Positions 41,400 to 49,775 of a stretch of DNA of 64,000 nt are shown here, one piece after another. The position numbers were made by a program, and so were the translations under genes. The stretch covers positions 27,686 through 91,685 of the forward strand of contig SFEJ01000014.1 of NCBI GenBank assembly GCA_004558035.1. Reading direction: 5' to 3'. Position 1 is the first letter of the stretch. Every line of letters begins with the position of its first letter. Source of the stretch: Opitutia bacterium. GTDB lineage: Bacteria > Verrucomicrobiota > Verrucomicrobiae > Opitutales > UBA953. Under the pieces are notes generated by a model. The model saw nothing but the letters and a program-made list of their open reading frames with translations, did not search any database and had not been told where the DNA came from.

Positions 41400-41604
41400 C
41401 GAATCGAGCGACAAACTCGAAGAGCAGTTTCGGAACCTGCACAGAGATTGGACGCACTGCACGACGCTCGTCCGCGCAGCCACAGACTCGCTCTTCAACC
41501 TCATCAAAGACGGAAACAGATTCACGCACACAATGCTCCTTCTCTTGGTCGTGCAGAATCTGACCAACTTCGTCCTCCTCCTGTTCGTCATCACGCAACT
41601 TTGA
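41242..41604 (+). CDS. Small membrane protein
   Basis: This frame of 120 residues has an amphipathic helix (KLEEQFRNLHRDWTHC) and a C-terminal membrane segment (MLLLLVVQNLTNFVLLLFVI). The N-terminal ~45 residues overlap the 68-aa gene and look non-protein, and no other start codon exists, so the true start is unclear. It may be a small holin or immunity-type membrane protein. This is speculation. Confidence 0.4.
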   Translation: MINHNEKSSSRRTKTVASPLTDGFARQPFRTSPNGNGSFRESSYGQSSKPRSDESSDKLEEQFRNLHRDWTHCTTLVRAATDSLFNLIKDGNRFTHTMLLLLVVQNLTNFVLLLFVITQL

Positions 41605-41615
41605 AAACTGACGCC

Positions 41616-42044
41616 ATGAAAATATTCAACACGTTTATTCACTGCATTCCGCCGTCCACGACGGCTCAACAGCACAAACGAATCTTCAAAACCAAAGACG
41701 GTCGCGCCTTCCTCGGCACCGACTCAAAAGGGATCAGCGTGCAGAACGAGCTGTGCGCCTTGCTTTCGACTCACGCGCCGAGCCCGGATTTTCCGCGCGA
41801 CCAGCCGATATCGGTCACTATCCGCATCCAATACCCGTGGCGAAAGAGCGAAAAGAAAAGCGTCATAAACCGCGCGACGCCGATTGCCCACACCTCGCGC
41901 CCGGATGTGGACAACCTGCTGAAATTCCTCCTCGACTGTATGACGCGCTGCCACTATTGGGACGACGACTCTCAGATTTGGAACCTGCACGCGGTCAAAG
42001 TTTGGGGACCACAACCCGGAATCTTGATTTCCATTCAAGTCTGA
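41616..42044 (+). CDS. rusA: RusA-like Holliday junction resolvase
   Basis: This 142-residue protein carries the RusA signature RPDVDNLLKFLLDCM (two catalytic Asp) and YWDDDSQIWNLHAVKVW (third acidic site and Lys). It would resolve branched DNA before packaging. The ATG at 41616 follows a 12-bp gap and gives the usual family length. It lies with the ssDNA-binding, methylase and helicase genes in one rightward operon. Confidence 0.88.
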   Translation: MKIFNTFIHCIPPSTTAQQHKRIFKTKDGRAFLGTDSKGISVQNELCALLSTHAPSPDFPRDQPISVTIRIQYPWRKSEKKSVINRATPIAHTSRPDVDNLLKFLLDCMTRCHYWDDDSQIWNLHAVKVWGPQPGILISIQV

Positions 42045-42046
42045 AC

Positions 42047-42385
42047 ATGTCCGTTCCCGTCGGAAAGAAGAAGAACAACTCGCCGGTGACGAAATCCGTC
42101 GTCGCCGTCAACTTGTCCGACTCGCTCATCTCGCGCCTCCGCCGACGCGCAAACGAACTCGACATGTCGGTTTCCGCCGTCGCCGAAATCGCCTTGTCGC
42201 TCGCGCTCAAAGAAGACTTCGACGCGGGACAGCTCAATCGCCCGAGCGAATATCCGAACCGGAACGGGAAACTTTCAGTCACCATCCAGCCGCCGCGCGG
42301 CGCGCCGCAGACGTGGGAAGCCTACTTCCGCGGATCGCCGCGCACGGCGCTCATCGAACTCATCGAAACATTGAACCTGCCATGA
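42047..42385 (+). CDS. Ribbon-helix-helix-like small protein
   Basis: This 112-residue protein has the segment SVVAVNLSDSLISRLRRRAN and MSVSAVAEIALSLAL, a plausible RHH strand-helix-helix, then a C-terminal part with WEAYFRGSPRTALIELIE. It starts 2 bp after the resolvase stop and overlaps the next gene by 4 bp. The DNA target is unknown. Confidence 0.5.
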   Translation: MSVPVGKKKNNSPVTKSVVAVNLSDSLISRLRRRANELDMSVSAVAEIALSLALKEDFDAGQLNRPSEYPNRNGKLSVTIQPPRGAPQTWEAYFRGSPRTALIELIETLNLP

Positions 42386-42654
42386 AATACGCACCAACAA
42401 AACGCCGCCTCGACAACGTGGCGAAAGCCCTCGGATGCGAACGCCACATCCGAACTCACCTCGACATCCTGCAAATCGACAAAGAAACCTGCACCCCCGA
42501 GCGCTACGCGATAGCCGTGCGCGGAGCCTTTTTCGACTCGCGCCGAACGCCGCGCCAGCTCCACGACCGAAGCGAAGCTCGCCTCGAAGAAGACCACGCG
42601 CTCGCCAGCATCGACGCCGCCTTATACGGAAACCGGAAAGGAGGCGTCCGATGA
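42382..42654 (+). CDS. Unknown 90-aa early protein
   Basis: This basic, helical protein (RRLDNVAKALGCERHIRTHL) overlaps both neighbours by ATGA and is therefore translationally coupled. No family is recognised. Confidence 0.5.
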   Translation: MKYAPTKRRLDNVAKALGCERHIRTHLDILQIDKETCTPERYAIAVRGAFFDSRRTPRQLHDRSEARLEEDHALASIDAALYGNRKGGVR

Positions 42655-43073
42655 ACAACGACAATTTCAAATCCCACGTCCGCGGCGCACCGCCGAAACC
42701 CGCATGGAAAAAACGCGTCGATGTCGAAACCAAGACGACCGCACGCAAGACCGCCGTCAAACCCATCAAGCGTCTGCAATCGCCCGTCAAAGGAGAAACG
42801 ACACCCGAATGGTGCGTCTATTTCCACGCACGGGAAAAAAACGGGAAGCCTATACTGTCCTGCACGCAGTCCATTTCAGCCGTCAAATTCGGCGAAGTGC
42901 TGGCGCTGTGGATTCTCGACAACCACGACAAACTGCACTTCCACCCCGTCGCGCTCGCGTGGGGCGTCCTCAAAGCCGTCGCCGCGTCATGGGAACAGGC
43001 GACAGGAGAAAAATTCGCCCTCGAAGGCGAAGAAGTCCCCGAAACCGAAATGAAGAAAGACGAACGAAAATGA
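42651..43073 (+). CDS. Unknown 140-aa early protein
   Basis: The N-terminal third is basic and disordered-looking (KPAWKKRVDVETKTTARKTA). The rest reads as a compact domain (WCVYFHAREKNGKPILSCTQ, VLALWILDNHDKLHFHPVAL). GGAGGCGTCCG precedes the ATG. It overlaps the next gene by 4 bp. No family is recognised. Confidence 0.5.
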   Translation: MNNDNFKSHVRGAPPKPAWKKRVDVETKTTARKTAVKPIKRLQSPVKGETTPEWCVYFHAREKNGKPILSCTQSISAVKFGEVLALWILDNHDKLHFHPVALAWGVLKAVAASWEQATGEKFALEGEEVPETEMKKDERK

Positions 43074-43600
43074 ACATCGAAAAATTGAAAGCGATCATCG
43101 AAGGTCTGCGACAAGAAGTCGAATTTGAACGCGTCGAAGCCGCCAAGTGGATGCAGCGCTACGACGAACGAATCGACGACATCAAGGAAGTGAACCAACT
43201 GAACCAAACGCTGGAAAACCGGCTGAACGAGCTGAAGGAAATCGTCGAAGCGCAGAAACGGGAAATCGAAAAGCTGACGAACGACGTGCTTTGGTGGAAA
43301 GGCGAGTCGAAACAGCAGAAGACTGCCGTAGAAATTTTGGAGAACCGAGTCGAAAAACCGGAAGAAGAGAAAGACGCCGCTCCGCAGACCGGAGACGCCG
43401 AACTCCCGATGGACGTGTGCTTAGCGTGCGTCCATCAAGTATGCGCCTTTCCGGAACGCGACCGCGAAGACCATAAAAGAGGATTCCCCACAACGGGATT
43501 CCTCCAATGCGGGCTCAACCGCATGTTCAAGCCCAAAGGAAAATGCCCGGACTTCTCCCGACGCCCCGAAGGATTCAACCGCAAAACGATTTACGTATGA
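43070..43600 (+). CDS. Coiled-coil protein with Cys-rich C-terminus
   Basis: Of 176 residues, about 1-95 form a long coil (LNQTLENRLNELKEIVEAQK). The C-terminal part has CLACVHQVC, then FLQCGLNRM and GKCPDF, a five-Cys pattern that could bind zinc. It overlaps the Dam-like gene by 4 bp. A DNA-metabolism adaptor is possible. No family is recognised. Confidence 0.5.
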   Translation: MNIEKLKAIIEGLRQEVEFERVEAAKWMQRYDERIDDIKEVNQLNQTLENRLNELKEIVEAQKREIEKLTNDVLWWKGESKQQKTAVEILENRVEKPEEEKDAAPQTGDAELPMDVCLACVHQVCAFPERDREDHKRGFPTTGFLQCGLNRMFKPKGKCPDFSRRPEGFNRKTIYV

Positions 43601-44124
43601 CCGCTAAAAACTACAACGTCCGCACCATCGCGGAAGAGACCTACATCACGCCGCAATGGCTCATCACCGCCCTCAAAAACGTTCGAGGGGAAATGTTCGA
43701 CCTCGACCCGTGCTGTCCGCCGAACATGCCGTGGAAAACCGCCAAGAAAATGCTCACAAAAGAAACAGACGGACTTGCGACGCAATGGAATCCGAGCGAT
43801 TCAGTTTGGATGAATCCGCCCTATGGGAAAGAAACGCAAAAATGGATGAAGAAACTCTCTGAACACAAAGGCGGCGGCATAGCGCTCATCTTCGCACGAA
43901 CGGACATGCAGTGGTTTCACGACTACGTATTCAACCGCGCCGAAGCCATGTTTTTCCTCAAAGGAAGAATCACTTTCGCCTATCCCGACGGGAAATCGTG
44001 CGCGGGCAACGCTCCCGCGCCGTCGGTGCTTGTCGCCTACAAAAAAGACTGCGCGGCGCAGCTCGCGCTCTTTTCCCGAATCCACAAAGACAAAGGAGCA
44101 TTCCAATGGACGACCCTACGCTGA
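43597..44124 (+). CDS. Dam-like phage DNA N6-adenine methyltransferase
   Basis: This 175-residue protein matches the phage N6-adenine methylase family: ITPQWLITAL at the N-terminus, FDLDPCCPPN and WMNPPYGKETQKW with the catalytic NPPY motif. It would methylate adenines in phage or host DNA using S-adenosylmethionine, most likely protecting phage DNA from restriction. It overlaps the helicase gene by 19 bp. Confidence 0.85.
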   Translation: MTAKNYNVRTIAEETYITPQWLITALKNVRGEMFDLDPCCPPNMPWKTAKKMLTKETDGLATQWNPSDSVWMNPPYGKETQKWMKKLSEHKGGGIALIFARTDMQWFHDYVFNRAEAMFFLKGRITFAYPDGKSCAGNAPAPSVLVAYKKDCAAQLALFSRIHKDKGAFQWTTLR

Positions 44125-45428
44125 AATTTTCAGACGGACAAAAAGCCGCGCTGACGAAAATCCGCTCGCGCCGCTGCAACGTGTTCCTCACGGGGATGGC
44201 GGGGACGGGCAAGTCTTTCGTCGTGCAGCACTACATCGCGGAACTGCCGGAAGACGCGCCCGTCGCGGTATGCGCGACGACCGGCATTGCGGCGCTCAAC
44301 CTGCAGGACAACGTTCGACGCTTCTGCGGACGCGAAATCCCCGCGCACACCATTTACCGATGGGCGGGAATCGGCATCGGACCGCGCGCCGGGCAGACCG
44401 ACAGCGACTTCATCCGTGAGCGCCTCGACGACAGATCGCCGCACGCTTTCGCGGCGCGTGCGCGCATCCGCCGCACCGAACAGCTTGTCATCGACGAAAT
44501 CTCCATGCTGCCCGGCAAAATTTTCTCGTTGCTCGACCGCCTGTTCCGCGTCGTGCGCAACAACCCGATTCAGCCGTTCGGCGGCATGTCCGTCGTCGTC
44601 GTCGGGGATTTCCTCCAGCTGCCGCCGCCGTCCTCGACGGGCGTTTACGATTGGGCGTTCCTTTCGCCGTCGTGGGAAGCTGCGGAGTTCCACAGCCACT
44701 ACCTGCAGGAAGTTTTCCGCCAAAACGACAAGGGATTCATCGACATTCTCAACGACTTCCGACTCGGCAGACTGCGCGGCGAATCCGCGCGCATCGTGCA
44801 GTCGCGCATCGCCGTGTTCCCGTCCGCCAAAATCGTCCGCCTCTTCACGCACAACGTGCAGGTTGACCATTGGAACGACGCCAAGCTCGCGTGCATCGAA
44901 GACCAGCCCGAAATCATCTTCAAAGCGGAAATCGGCGGAGACGCCTCCGAAGCGAACCTCCTGCGCAAGAACATCGTCACGCCCGAAACGCTCCGCCTCA
45001 AAATCGGCGCACGCGTCATGATTACCGCGAATCAGACGGTCGGAGGACACCTTCTCGCCGCGAACGGAGAAACGGGAACGGTCGCCGACATCGACACCGA
45101 AAACGAGACAGTCCGCATTCTCAAGGACAACGGGGAAGAATTCCTCGCGGACCGCTTCACATGGCGTTATGACCGACGCCGACCCGGCTCGGGATACTTC
45201 GCCCAGCTTCCGCTGCGCCTCGCCTACGCCATGACCATTCACAAATCGCAGGGATTGACGCTCGACGCCGCGGTCGCCGACATTCGAGCCGCTCGCGACC
45301 CGGGGCAAGCCTACGTCGCCGTCTCCCGAGTGCGCACGCTCGACGGCTTGTGGCTCAAGGATTCCGTCACGGGAATCTTCGTCTCGAACGAAGCCATCGC
45401 GCTCTACAAAAAGCTTAGTCGAAGCTGA
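44106..45428 (+). CDS. PIF1/RecD-like helicase
   Basis: This 440-residue superfamily 1 helicase shows Walker A GMAGTGKSF (about residue 31), CATTGIAAL, VIDEISML (motif II, about 126), GDFLQLPPP, then TANQTVGG and AMTIHKSQGLTLDAAVAD with VAVSRVRTL near the C-terminus. These are the PIF1 motifs in order. It should unwind DNA 5' to 3' during phage replication. It precedes the primase-helicase by 48 bp. Confidence 0.92.
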   Translation: MDDPTLKFSDGQKAALTKIRSRRCNVFLTGMAGTGKSFVVQHYIAELPEDAPVAVCATTGIAALNLQDNVRRFCGREIPAHTIYRWAGIGIGPRAGQTDSDFIRERLDDRSPHAFAARARIRRTEQLVIDEISMLPGKIFSLLDRLFRVVRNNPIQPFGGMSVVVVGDFLQLPPPSSTGVYDWAFLSPSWEAAEFHSHYLQEVFRQNDKGFIDILNDFRLGRLRGESARIVQSRIAVFPSAKIVRLFTHNVQVDHWNDAKLACIEDQPEIIFKAEIGGDASEANLLRKNIVTPETLRLKIGARVMITANQTVGGHLLAANGETGTVADIDTENETVRILKDNGEEFLADRFTWRYDRRRPGSGYFAQLPLRLAYAMTIHKSQGLTLDAAVADIRAARDPGQAYVAVSRVRTLDGLWLKDSVTGIFVSNEAIALYKKLSRS

Positions 45429-45476
45429 TTCCCACGCGTCGCCGCGCACATCAAAAAAACCAAGCTCAAACTCATC

Positions 45477-48020
45477 ATGGAAACAGCATTAAGCCAACTT
45501 GCCGCCGCCAAAACGTCGTTTTTCGCGTCCGTGCTGGACAAACTCCCGCAACAGGACTGCACGCTCGCCGACGTCGTGCAGACGATACGCTCCGACTCCC
45601 TCAAAAAACAGGTCGAAGCCGTCCGCGCGGCGCTTGCGGACGGACGCGAGACTGACGCCGCCAAAATCAAGCACAAGCTGCCGGCGGTCACCACGTCCAT
45701 CGTCACCAAGACCCGCGACGCGTCCGTTCCAGCGGAAGACCGCTTCGGCGCCCACAACGGATTCCTGCAGATCGACATCGACGGCAAGGACAACCCCCAG
45801 CTCGCGACCGACTTCGACCGCGCCGTCCGAATGCTGCGCGAAGACCCGCACGTCGCCGCGCAGTTCCGCTCACCGTCGGGCAACGGAATCAAGCTGTTTC
45901 TCGCCGTCCGCGACTCCAAATCCGCCCACAAGCTCTCATGGATTGCCGCCGAACGCCACTTCCGCGAAACCTACGGACTGCGCATCGACAAGGCGACGAG
46001 CGACGTCGGACGCCTCTGCTTCCTGTCCCACGATCCCGAGGCGTGGATTGCGGAAAAACCCGCGACCCCGCTGGAACCGGCGGAAAGCGACGAATTCGAG
46101 CCTTCGCGCGGCGACGCGAAGAACTCGCTGTCCGAAGCTGCAGACGTCGAAGAGATGCTTTCCTACATTAACTACCGCCCCGACTATCCCGATTGGCTCC
46201 GCATCGCGTCCGCCGTGTGGAACACGCTCGGCGAGACCAAAGGAACCGAGCTCCTGCGAAAGCACATTCCGGAGGAACGTCAAGGCGAGTATGAAAAGAA
46301 ATACTCGAAACGCCTGTCCACGATCACGCTCGGAACGCTCGTGCATTACGCATCGCTCAACGGCTACGACGTGCGCGCGGCGGCGGCAAAAAAACGCTGG
46401 GCAGGGCGCATCTACTTCGGACGCGACGGACAAGCGGTTTCAGCCGCGGTCGCCGAAGCCCGGGCTCAAGCCGTCGAAACGGAAATTGAGGAGTTCGCTC
46501 CCGTTGCGCTCGACGCGACCTACATCGACGAATGCTTCCGGCGCCAGCAGCGCGGAGACGCCGAGCTGTTCGCCGCCATTCAGAAGGGCATCTACGAATA
46601 CGACTGCCTCGCCATGACGTGGCGTCACTATGCCGACGGAATTTGGACGCGCGACGAAGAGAACGCCGCCGTCATCGACCTGCAGGACACCGTGGGAAAC
46701 GCTTACCGCGAACGCGTCCGCACGCTCGAAAACGAAATCCGCGCGGGAGACCTCTCCGACGCGCAAGTCAAAGCGGTCAAAAAGAACGCGGACGCGCTCG
46801 AAAAACGAATCGCGAAAATCTACAACAGCGGATATGCGTCCGCAGTTCTCGGCATCGCGCAGTCGCTGCTGGCGTCGCGTGCGACAGCCTACGACGCCAA
46901 CCCCTACCTCTGCGTGTGTCGGAACAAGACCATCGACCTTGCCCTCGGGGAGGCACGCCAGCATTCCCCGAAAGACCGCGTGACGGTCTCGCTCAACGCG
47001 GCGTTCGACCCCGACGCGACTTGCCCGCATTGGGAACAATTCCTCGACGACATCTTCCTCGGCGACAAAGACCTCATCAACTACATGCAGCGCATCGTCG
47101 GCTACTGCCTCTCGGGCAAGACGTCCGAAGACCTCATGTTTTTCCTCATCGGAGGCGGCGCGAACGGAAAATCGACGTTCCGCTCCGCGCTCGAAATGCT
47201 TTTCGGCGAATACTCGTCCTCCATCAAGATTTCCGCGCTGCTCACGCAGACGTCCGACTCCAACGTGGACTATCAAAAAGCGACAATGAAGGGGAGACGC
47301 GTCGTGTGGACGGACGAAGTGCCGGAAGGAAAGCGATTCAACGAATCGCAAATCAAAGCCATGGTCGGCTCGGACAAAATCCTCGCGCGGGCGATTTTTG
47401 AAAAGCCGTTCGAGTTCACGCCGACCCACAAACTGTTCCCGATAGGTAATCACACGCCGACAATCACGGGCACGGACAACGGAATTTGGAGACGAATTGT
47501 CCTCATTCCGTTCGGAGCGACCTTCAACGCGGACAGCGCAAAGCGGCGTGACTCCTTCGAGATTCTGCGCGAGCTGTCCGCCGAACTGCCGGGCATTCTG
47601 AACTGGGCGCTTCGCGGCTGGCTCGACTACGCCGCGCGCGGACTGAAAAACCGACCGAGCGCGGTCGTGGACGCCACTCAGAAGTATCGCGACTCGCAAG
47701 ACCAGCTGGCGTGCTTCATCGAAGAATGCTACGAACGCTACGGCGAAAACGAATTCCGACGCGAGAAGCTGCAGGACATGTTTTCGGTTTACAACTCGTG
47801 GTGCGAGGCGAACGGAGAAGTCCCGTCGTCGAAGACGCGCCGTCACTTTTCGCAGAAACTCAAAGAGCAGCAGCTGGAAGTCCGGCAGTCCACGGGAGGG
47901 CTCTACTACGTGTTCGGAATCTCGCGCCGAAGAGACGAAAGCGGCGCGCCGCCGAGCGTGTCCGCCTACACCTCGCACCCGACAAAACCGAAGCAGATGT
48001 CCCTCTACGACGAAGCTTGA
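45477..48020 (+). CDS. D5-type primase-helicase
   Basis: This 847-residue protein has an N-terminal part like the VirE/BT4734-type primase region (QIDIDGKDNPQLATDFDR, SPSGNGIKLFLAVR, DVGRLCFLSHDP), a linker and a C-terminal superfamily 3 helicase of the D5/P4 type: GGGANGKSTF (Walker A, about 560), RVVWTDEVPEG (Walker B), NHTPTITGTDNGIWRRI (sensor and Arg finger). It should prime and unwind phage DNA at the origin. It is the last early gene and lies 123 bp before attR. Confidence 0.9.
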   Translation: METALSQLAAAKTSFFASVLDKLPQQDCTLADVVQTIRSDSLKKQVEAVRAALADGRETDAAKIKHKLPAVTTSIVTKTRDASVPAEDRFGAHNGFLQIDIDGKDNPQLATDFDRAVRMLREDPHVAAQFRSPSGNGIKLFLAVRDSKSAHKLSWIAAERHFRETYGLRIDKATSDVGRLCFLSHDPEAWIAEKPATPLEPAESDEFEPSRGDAKNSLSEAADVEEMLSYINYRPDYPDWLRIASAVWNTLGETKGTELLRKHIPEERQGEYEKKYSKRLSTITLGTLVHYASLNGYDVRAAAAKKRWAGRIYFGRDGQAVSAAVAEARAQAVETEIEEFAPVALDATYIDECFRRQQRGDAELFAAIQKGIYEYDCLAMTWRHYADGIWTRDEENAAVIDLQDTVGNAYRERVRTLENEIRAGDLSDAQVKAVKKNADALEKRIAKIYNSGYASAVLGIAQSLLASRATAYDANPYLCVCRNKTIDLALGEARQHSPKDRVTVSLNAAFDPDATCPHWEQFLDDIFLGDKDLINYMQRIVGYCLSGKTSEDLMFFLIGGGANGKSTFRSALEMLFGEYSSSIKISALLTQTSDSNVDYQKATMKGRRVVWTDEVPEGKRFNESQIKAMVGSDKILARAIFEKPFEFTPTHKLFPIGNHTPTITGTDNGIWRRIVLIPFGATFNADSAKRRDSFEILRELSAELPGILNWALRGWLDYAARGLKNRPSAVVDATQKYRDSQDQLACFIEECYERYGENEFRREKLQDMFSVYNSWCEANGEVPSSKTRRHFSQKLKEQQLEVRQSTGGLYYVFGISRRRDESGAPPSVSAYTSHPTKPKQMSLYDEA

Positions 48021-48031
48021 AAACGAAAAAC

Positions 48032-48072
48032 ACGGCTCATATCCTAAACGATGTGAGCCGTTAATTTTTGCC
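48032..48072 (+). terminator. Terminator after the early operon
   Basis: CGGCTCA and TGAGCCG form a stem (with ATC/GAT inside) followed by TTAATTTTTG. It lies 11 bp after the primase stop and stops transcription before attR. Confidence 0.75.
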
Positions 48073-48090
48073 GCCTCCCGCCGAAACCCC

Positions 48091-48109
48091 TTGTCCAATT
48101 TTGTCCAAG
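48091..48109 (+). promoter_or_regulatory. Candidate integrase arm-type sites, right
   Basis: TTGTCCAA (48091) and TTTTGTCCAAG (48099) match the pair at 715-735 near attL and have the same orientation. Confidence 0.4.
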
Positions 48110-48142
48110 CCGTCCTCCACCCCACATAAACACTACCCCTCG

Positions 48143-48155
48143 GGAGGGTAAGCGT
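48143..48155 (+). other. attR core (13 bp)
   Basis: GGAGGGTAAGCGT is identical to attL. To its right the sequence continues CCCCGCTTGCCC, as in the intact host repeat at 62938, so attB is the host repeat. Confidence 0.75.
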
Positions 48156-48259
48156 CCCCGCTTGCCCGCCGAAATCCGTTTCCGCAAAGTCTTGAAAAAC
48201 CACGGATGGACACGAATGCGCACGGATGCCTTTCCCGCCCCGCGCGCGGCGTTTTCGGG

Positions 48260-49669
48260 TCATTCCGCCGGCCGGGCGATGAGGTCGTAGGCCTTGTAGC
48301 CGGTGACGACGACGTCCGCGAACTCGCCGACGGGAAGGCTCTTCGGCACGAAGACGACGCCGTCCACCTCGTAGCCGTCGCCCGCCGTGCGCGCGACGCC
48401 GGGTTCGTCCACGAGCACGCGCAGCTTTTCGCCGACGCGGGAACGCATGCGCTCCCGCGAAATCTTCTGCAGCAGCGTCATCGCGACGTTGTAGCGGCGG
48501 ACTTTTTCCGCATTCGGAATCTGATTTTCCATCAGCGCGGCGGCGGTGTTTTCCTCCTGCGAATAGCGGAAGACGCCGACGCGGTCGAATTTCTGCTCCT
48601 CGAGAAACGCCGTCAGCTCGTCGAAGTCCGCCTGCGTCTCGCCGGGGAAACCGACGATGAACGTCGAGCGGATGACGACGCCGGGAACGCCCCTGCGGAT
48701 TTTGGCGATGAGGTCGCGGATGTGCTTTCCGTCGGTCTCGCGGCGCATCGCCGAGAGCATGCCGTCGGAAATGTGCTGCAGCGGAATGTCCAAGTAGGGC
48801 ACGACCTTTCTGCATTTCGCGAAGACGGAAATCAGCTCGTCGCTCCAGTGCGCGGGGTGCGTGTAGAAGACTCGGATCCAGAAGTCGCCGCGGATGCGGT
48901 TCAGCGCGCGCAGGAGCGTCGCGAGCGAATCGCCCTGCTCCGAACTGACCTTCGTCGTCTTGCCCGCGCGCGTCTTCGTCCACGTGTCCATGCCGTAGTA
49001 GGTCGTGTCCTGCGAAATGAGATTGATCTCCTTCACGCCGTTGACCTGCACGAGCGTCTTGACTTCAGCGACGACGTCGGCGATCGCGCGGGAACGGTGC
49101 CGCCCGCGGATTCCGGGAATCGCGCAGAACGCGCAGCCGTGGTTGCAGCCTTCGGCGATCTTCACGTTCGCGATGTGCGGGAGCGTGAGGCGCGCGCGCG
49201 GCGTCTCGTAATCGGGAATGTAGCGCGGGCGCTTGGAGACTTGCACGAGCGGCGCGGCGTCGGGATCCGCCCGCGTTCCCGCGGCGGGCGCGTTCCCGTC
49301 GCCGGCGGCGCAGAGCTTTTCGATGATCGTCGCGATCTGCCCGAGCTGGTCGATGCCGATGAAGGCGTCCGCCTTGGGCATCATGCCGCGCACGGCCTCG
49401 CCGTAGCGCTGCGGCATGCAGCCGGCGACGACGATCTTGAGCGGCCGCTTCCGCCCGCGGCGCTTCGCTTCACGCGCCATCTGCGCGACGGCCTCAAGGC
49501 TCTCCTCGCGCGCGTCGAGGATGAACGAGCACGTGTTCACGACGACGGCGTCCGCCTCGCGCGGGTCCGCCGTGAGGCGCATTCCCGCGTCGAGAATGTG
49601 CCCGATGAGCACTTCGCTGTCCGACTGATTTTTCGGACATCCCAAAGAAACGATTCCTACGGTGAGCAT
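48260..49669 (-). CDS. rimO: Ribosomal protein S12 methylthiotransferase
   Basis: This 469-residue radical SAM enzyme adds a methylthio group to Asp of ribosomal protein S12. The N-terminal UPF0004 domain has SLGCPKNQSDSE with the first Cys of the second cluster, and CSF and GCMPQRYG supply the others. The radical SAM cluster is GCNHGCAFCAIP, and a TRAM domain ends the protein. SLGCPKN distinguishes RimO from MiaB. I chose the ATG at 49669 since the family starts with this segment. The frame is open 16 codons upstream. It is the first host gene after the prophage. Confidence 0.93.
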   Translation of the reverse strand: MLTVGIVSLGCPKNQSDSEVLIGHILDAGMRLTADPREADAVVVNTCSFILDAREESLEAVAQMAREAKRRGRKRPLKIVVAGCMPQRYGEAVRGMMPKADAFIGIDQLGQIATIIEKLCAAGDGNAPAAGTRADPDAAPLVQVSKRPRYIPDYETPRARLTLPHIANVKIAEGCNHGCAFCAIPGIRGRHRSRAIADVVAEVKTLVQVNGVKEINLISQDTTYYGMDTWTKTRAGKTTKVSSEQGDSLATLLRALNRIRGDFWIRVFYTHPAHWSDELISVFAKCRKVVPYLDIPLQHISDGMLSAMRRETDGKHIRDLIAKIRRGVPGVVIRSTFIVGFPGETQADFDELTAFLEEQKFDRVGVFRYSQEENTAAALMENQIPNAEKVRRYNVAMTLLQKISRERMRSRVGEKLRVLVDEPGVARTAGDGYEVDGVVFVPKSLPVGEFADVVVTGYKAYDLIARPAE

Positions 49670-49775
49670 AACTGGAAAGTCCCCACTATAACGCGTTCCC
49701 GCGCCGAGCCGCCACAAATTTCCGCGGCGCGCTTTGCGGCTTTACCTTCCGCGCTTTTTTCTTAGAATGCGCGGC

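Larger units (their letters stand above)
552..48155. mobile_element. Temperate podovirus-type prophage
   Basis: The element is bounded by 13-bp direct repeats (GGAGGGTAAGCGT at 552-564 and 48143-48155). It holds an integrase just inside the left end, a complete leftward late module (terminase, portal, scaffold, capsid, tail adaptor, nozzle, fibre, internal proteins) and a rightward early module (ssDNA-binding candidate, resolvase, helicase, primase-helicase). The adaptor, nozzle, portal and fibre resemble T7-type short-tail proteins, so the virion should be podovirus-like. GC is lower and the host word GTTCCCGC much rarer than in the flanks. No repressor of the CI type and no endolysin are recognisable. 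One frameshift in the giant polyvalent gene is the only visible lesion. Confidence 0.93.

Noticed and set aside
46440..48983. 847-codon open frame on the minus strand across attR
   Set aside because: It is antisense to the primase-helicase and crosses the prophage junction into rimO in another frame, so it cannot be a real gene.
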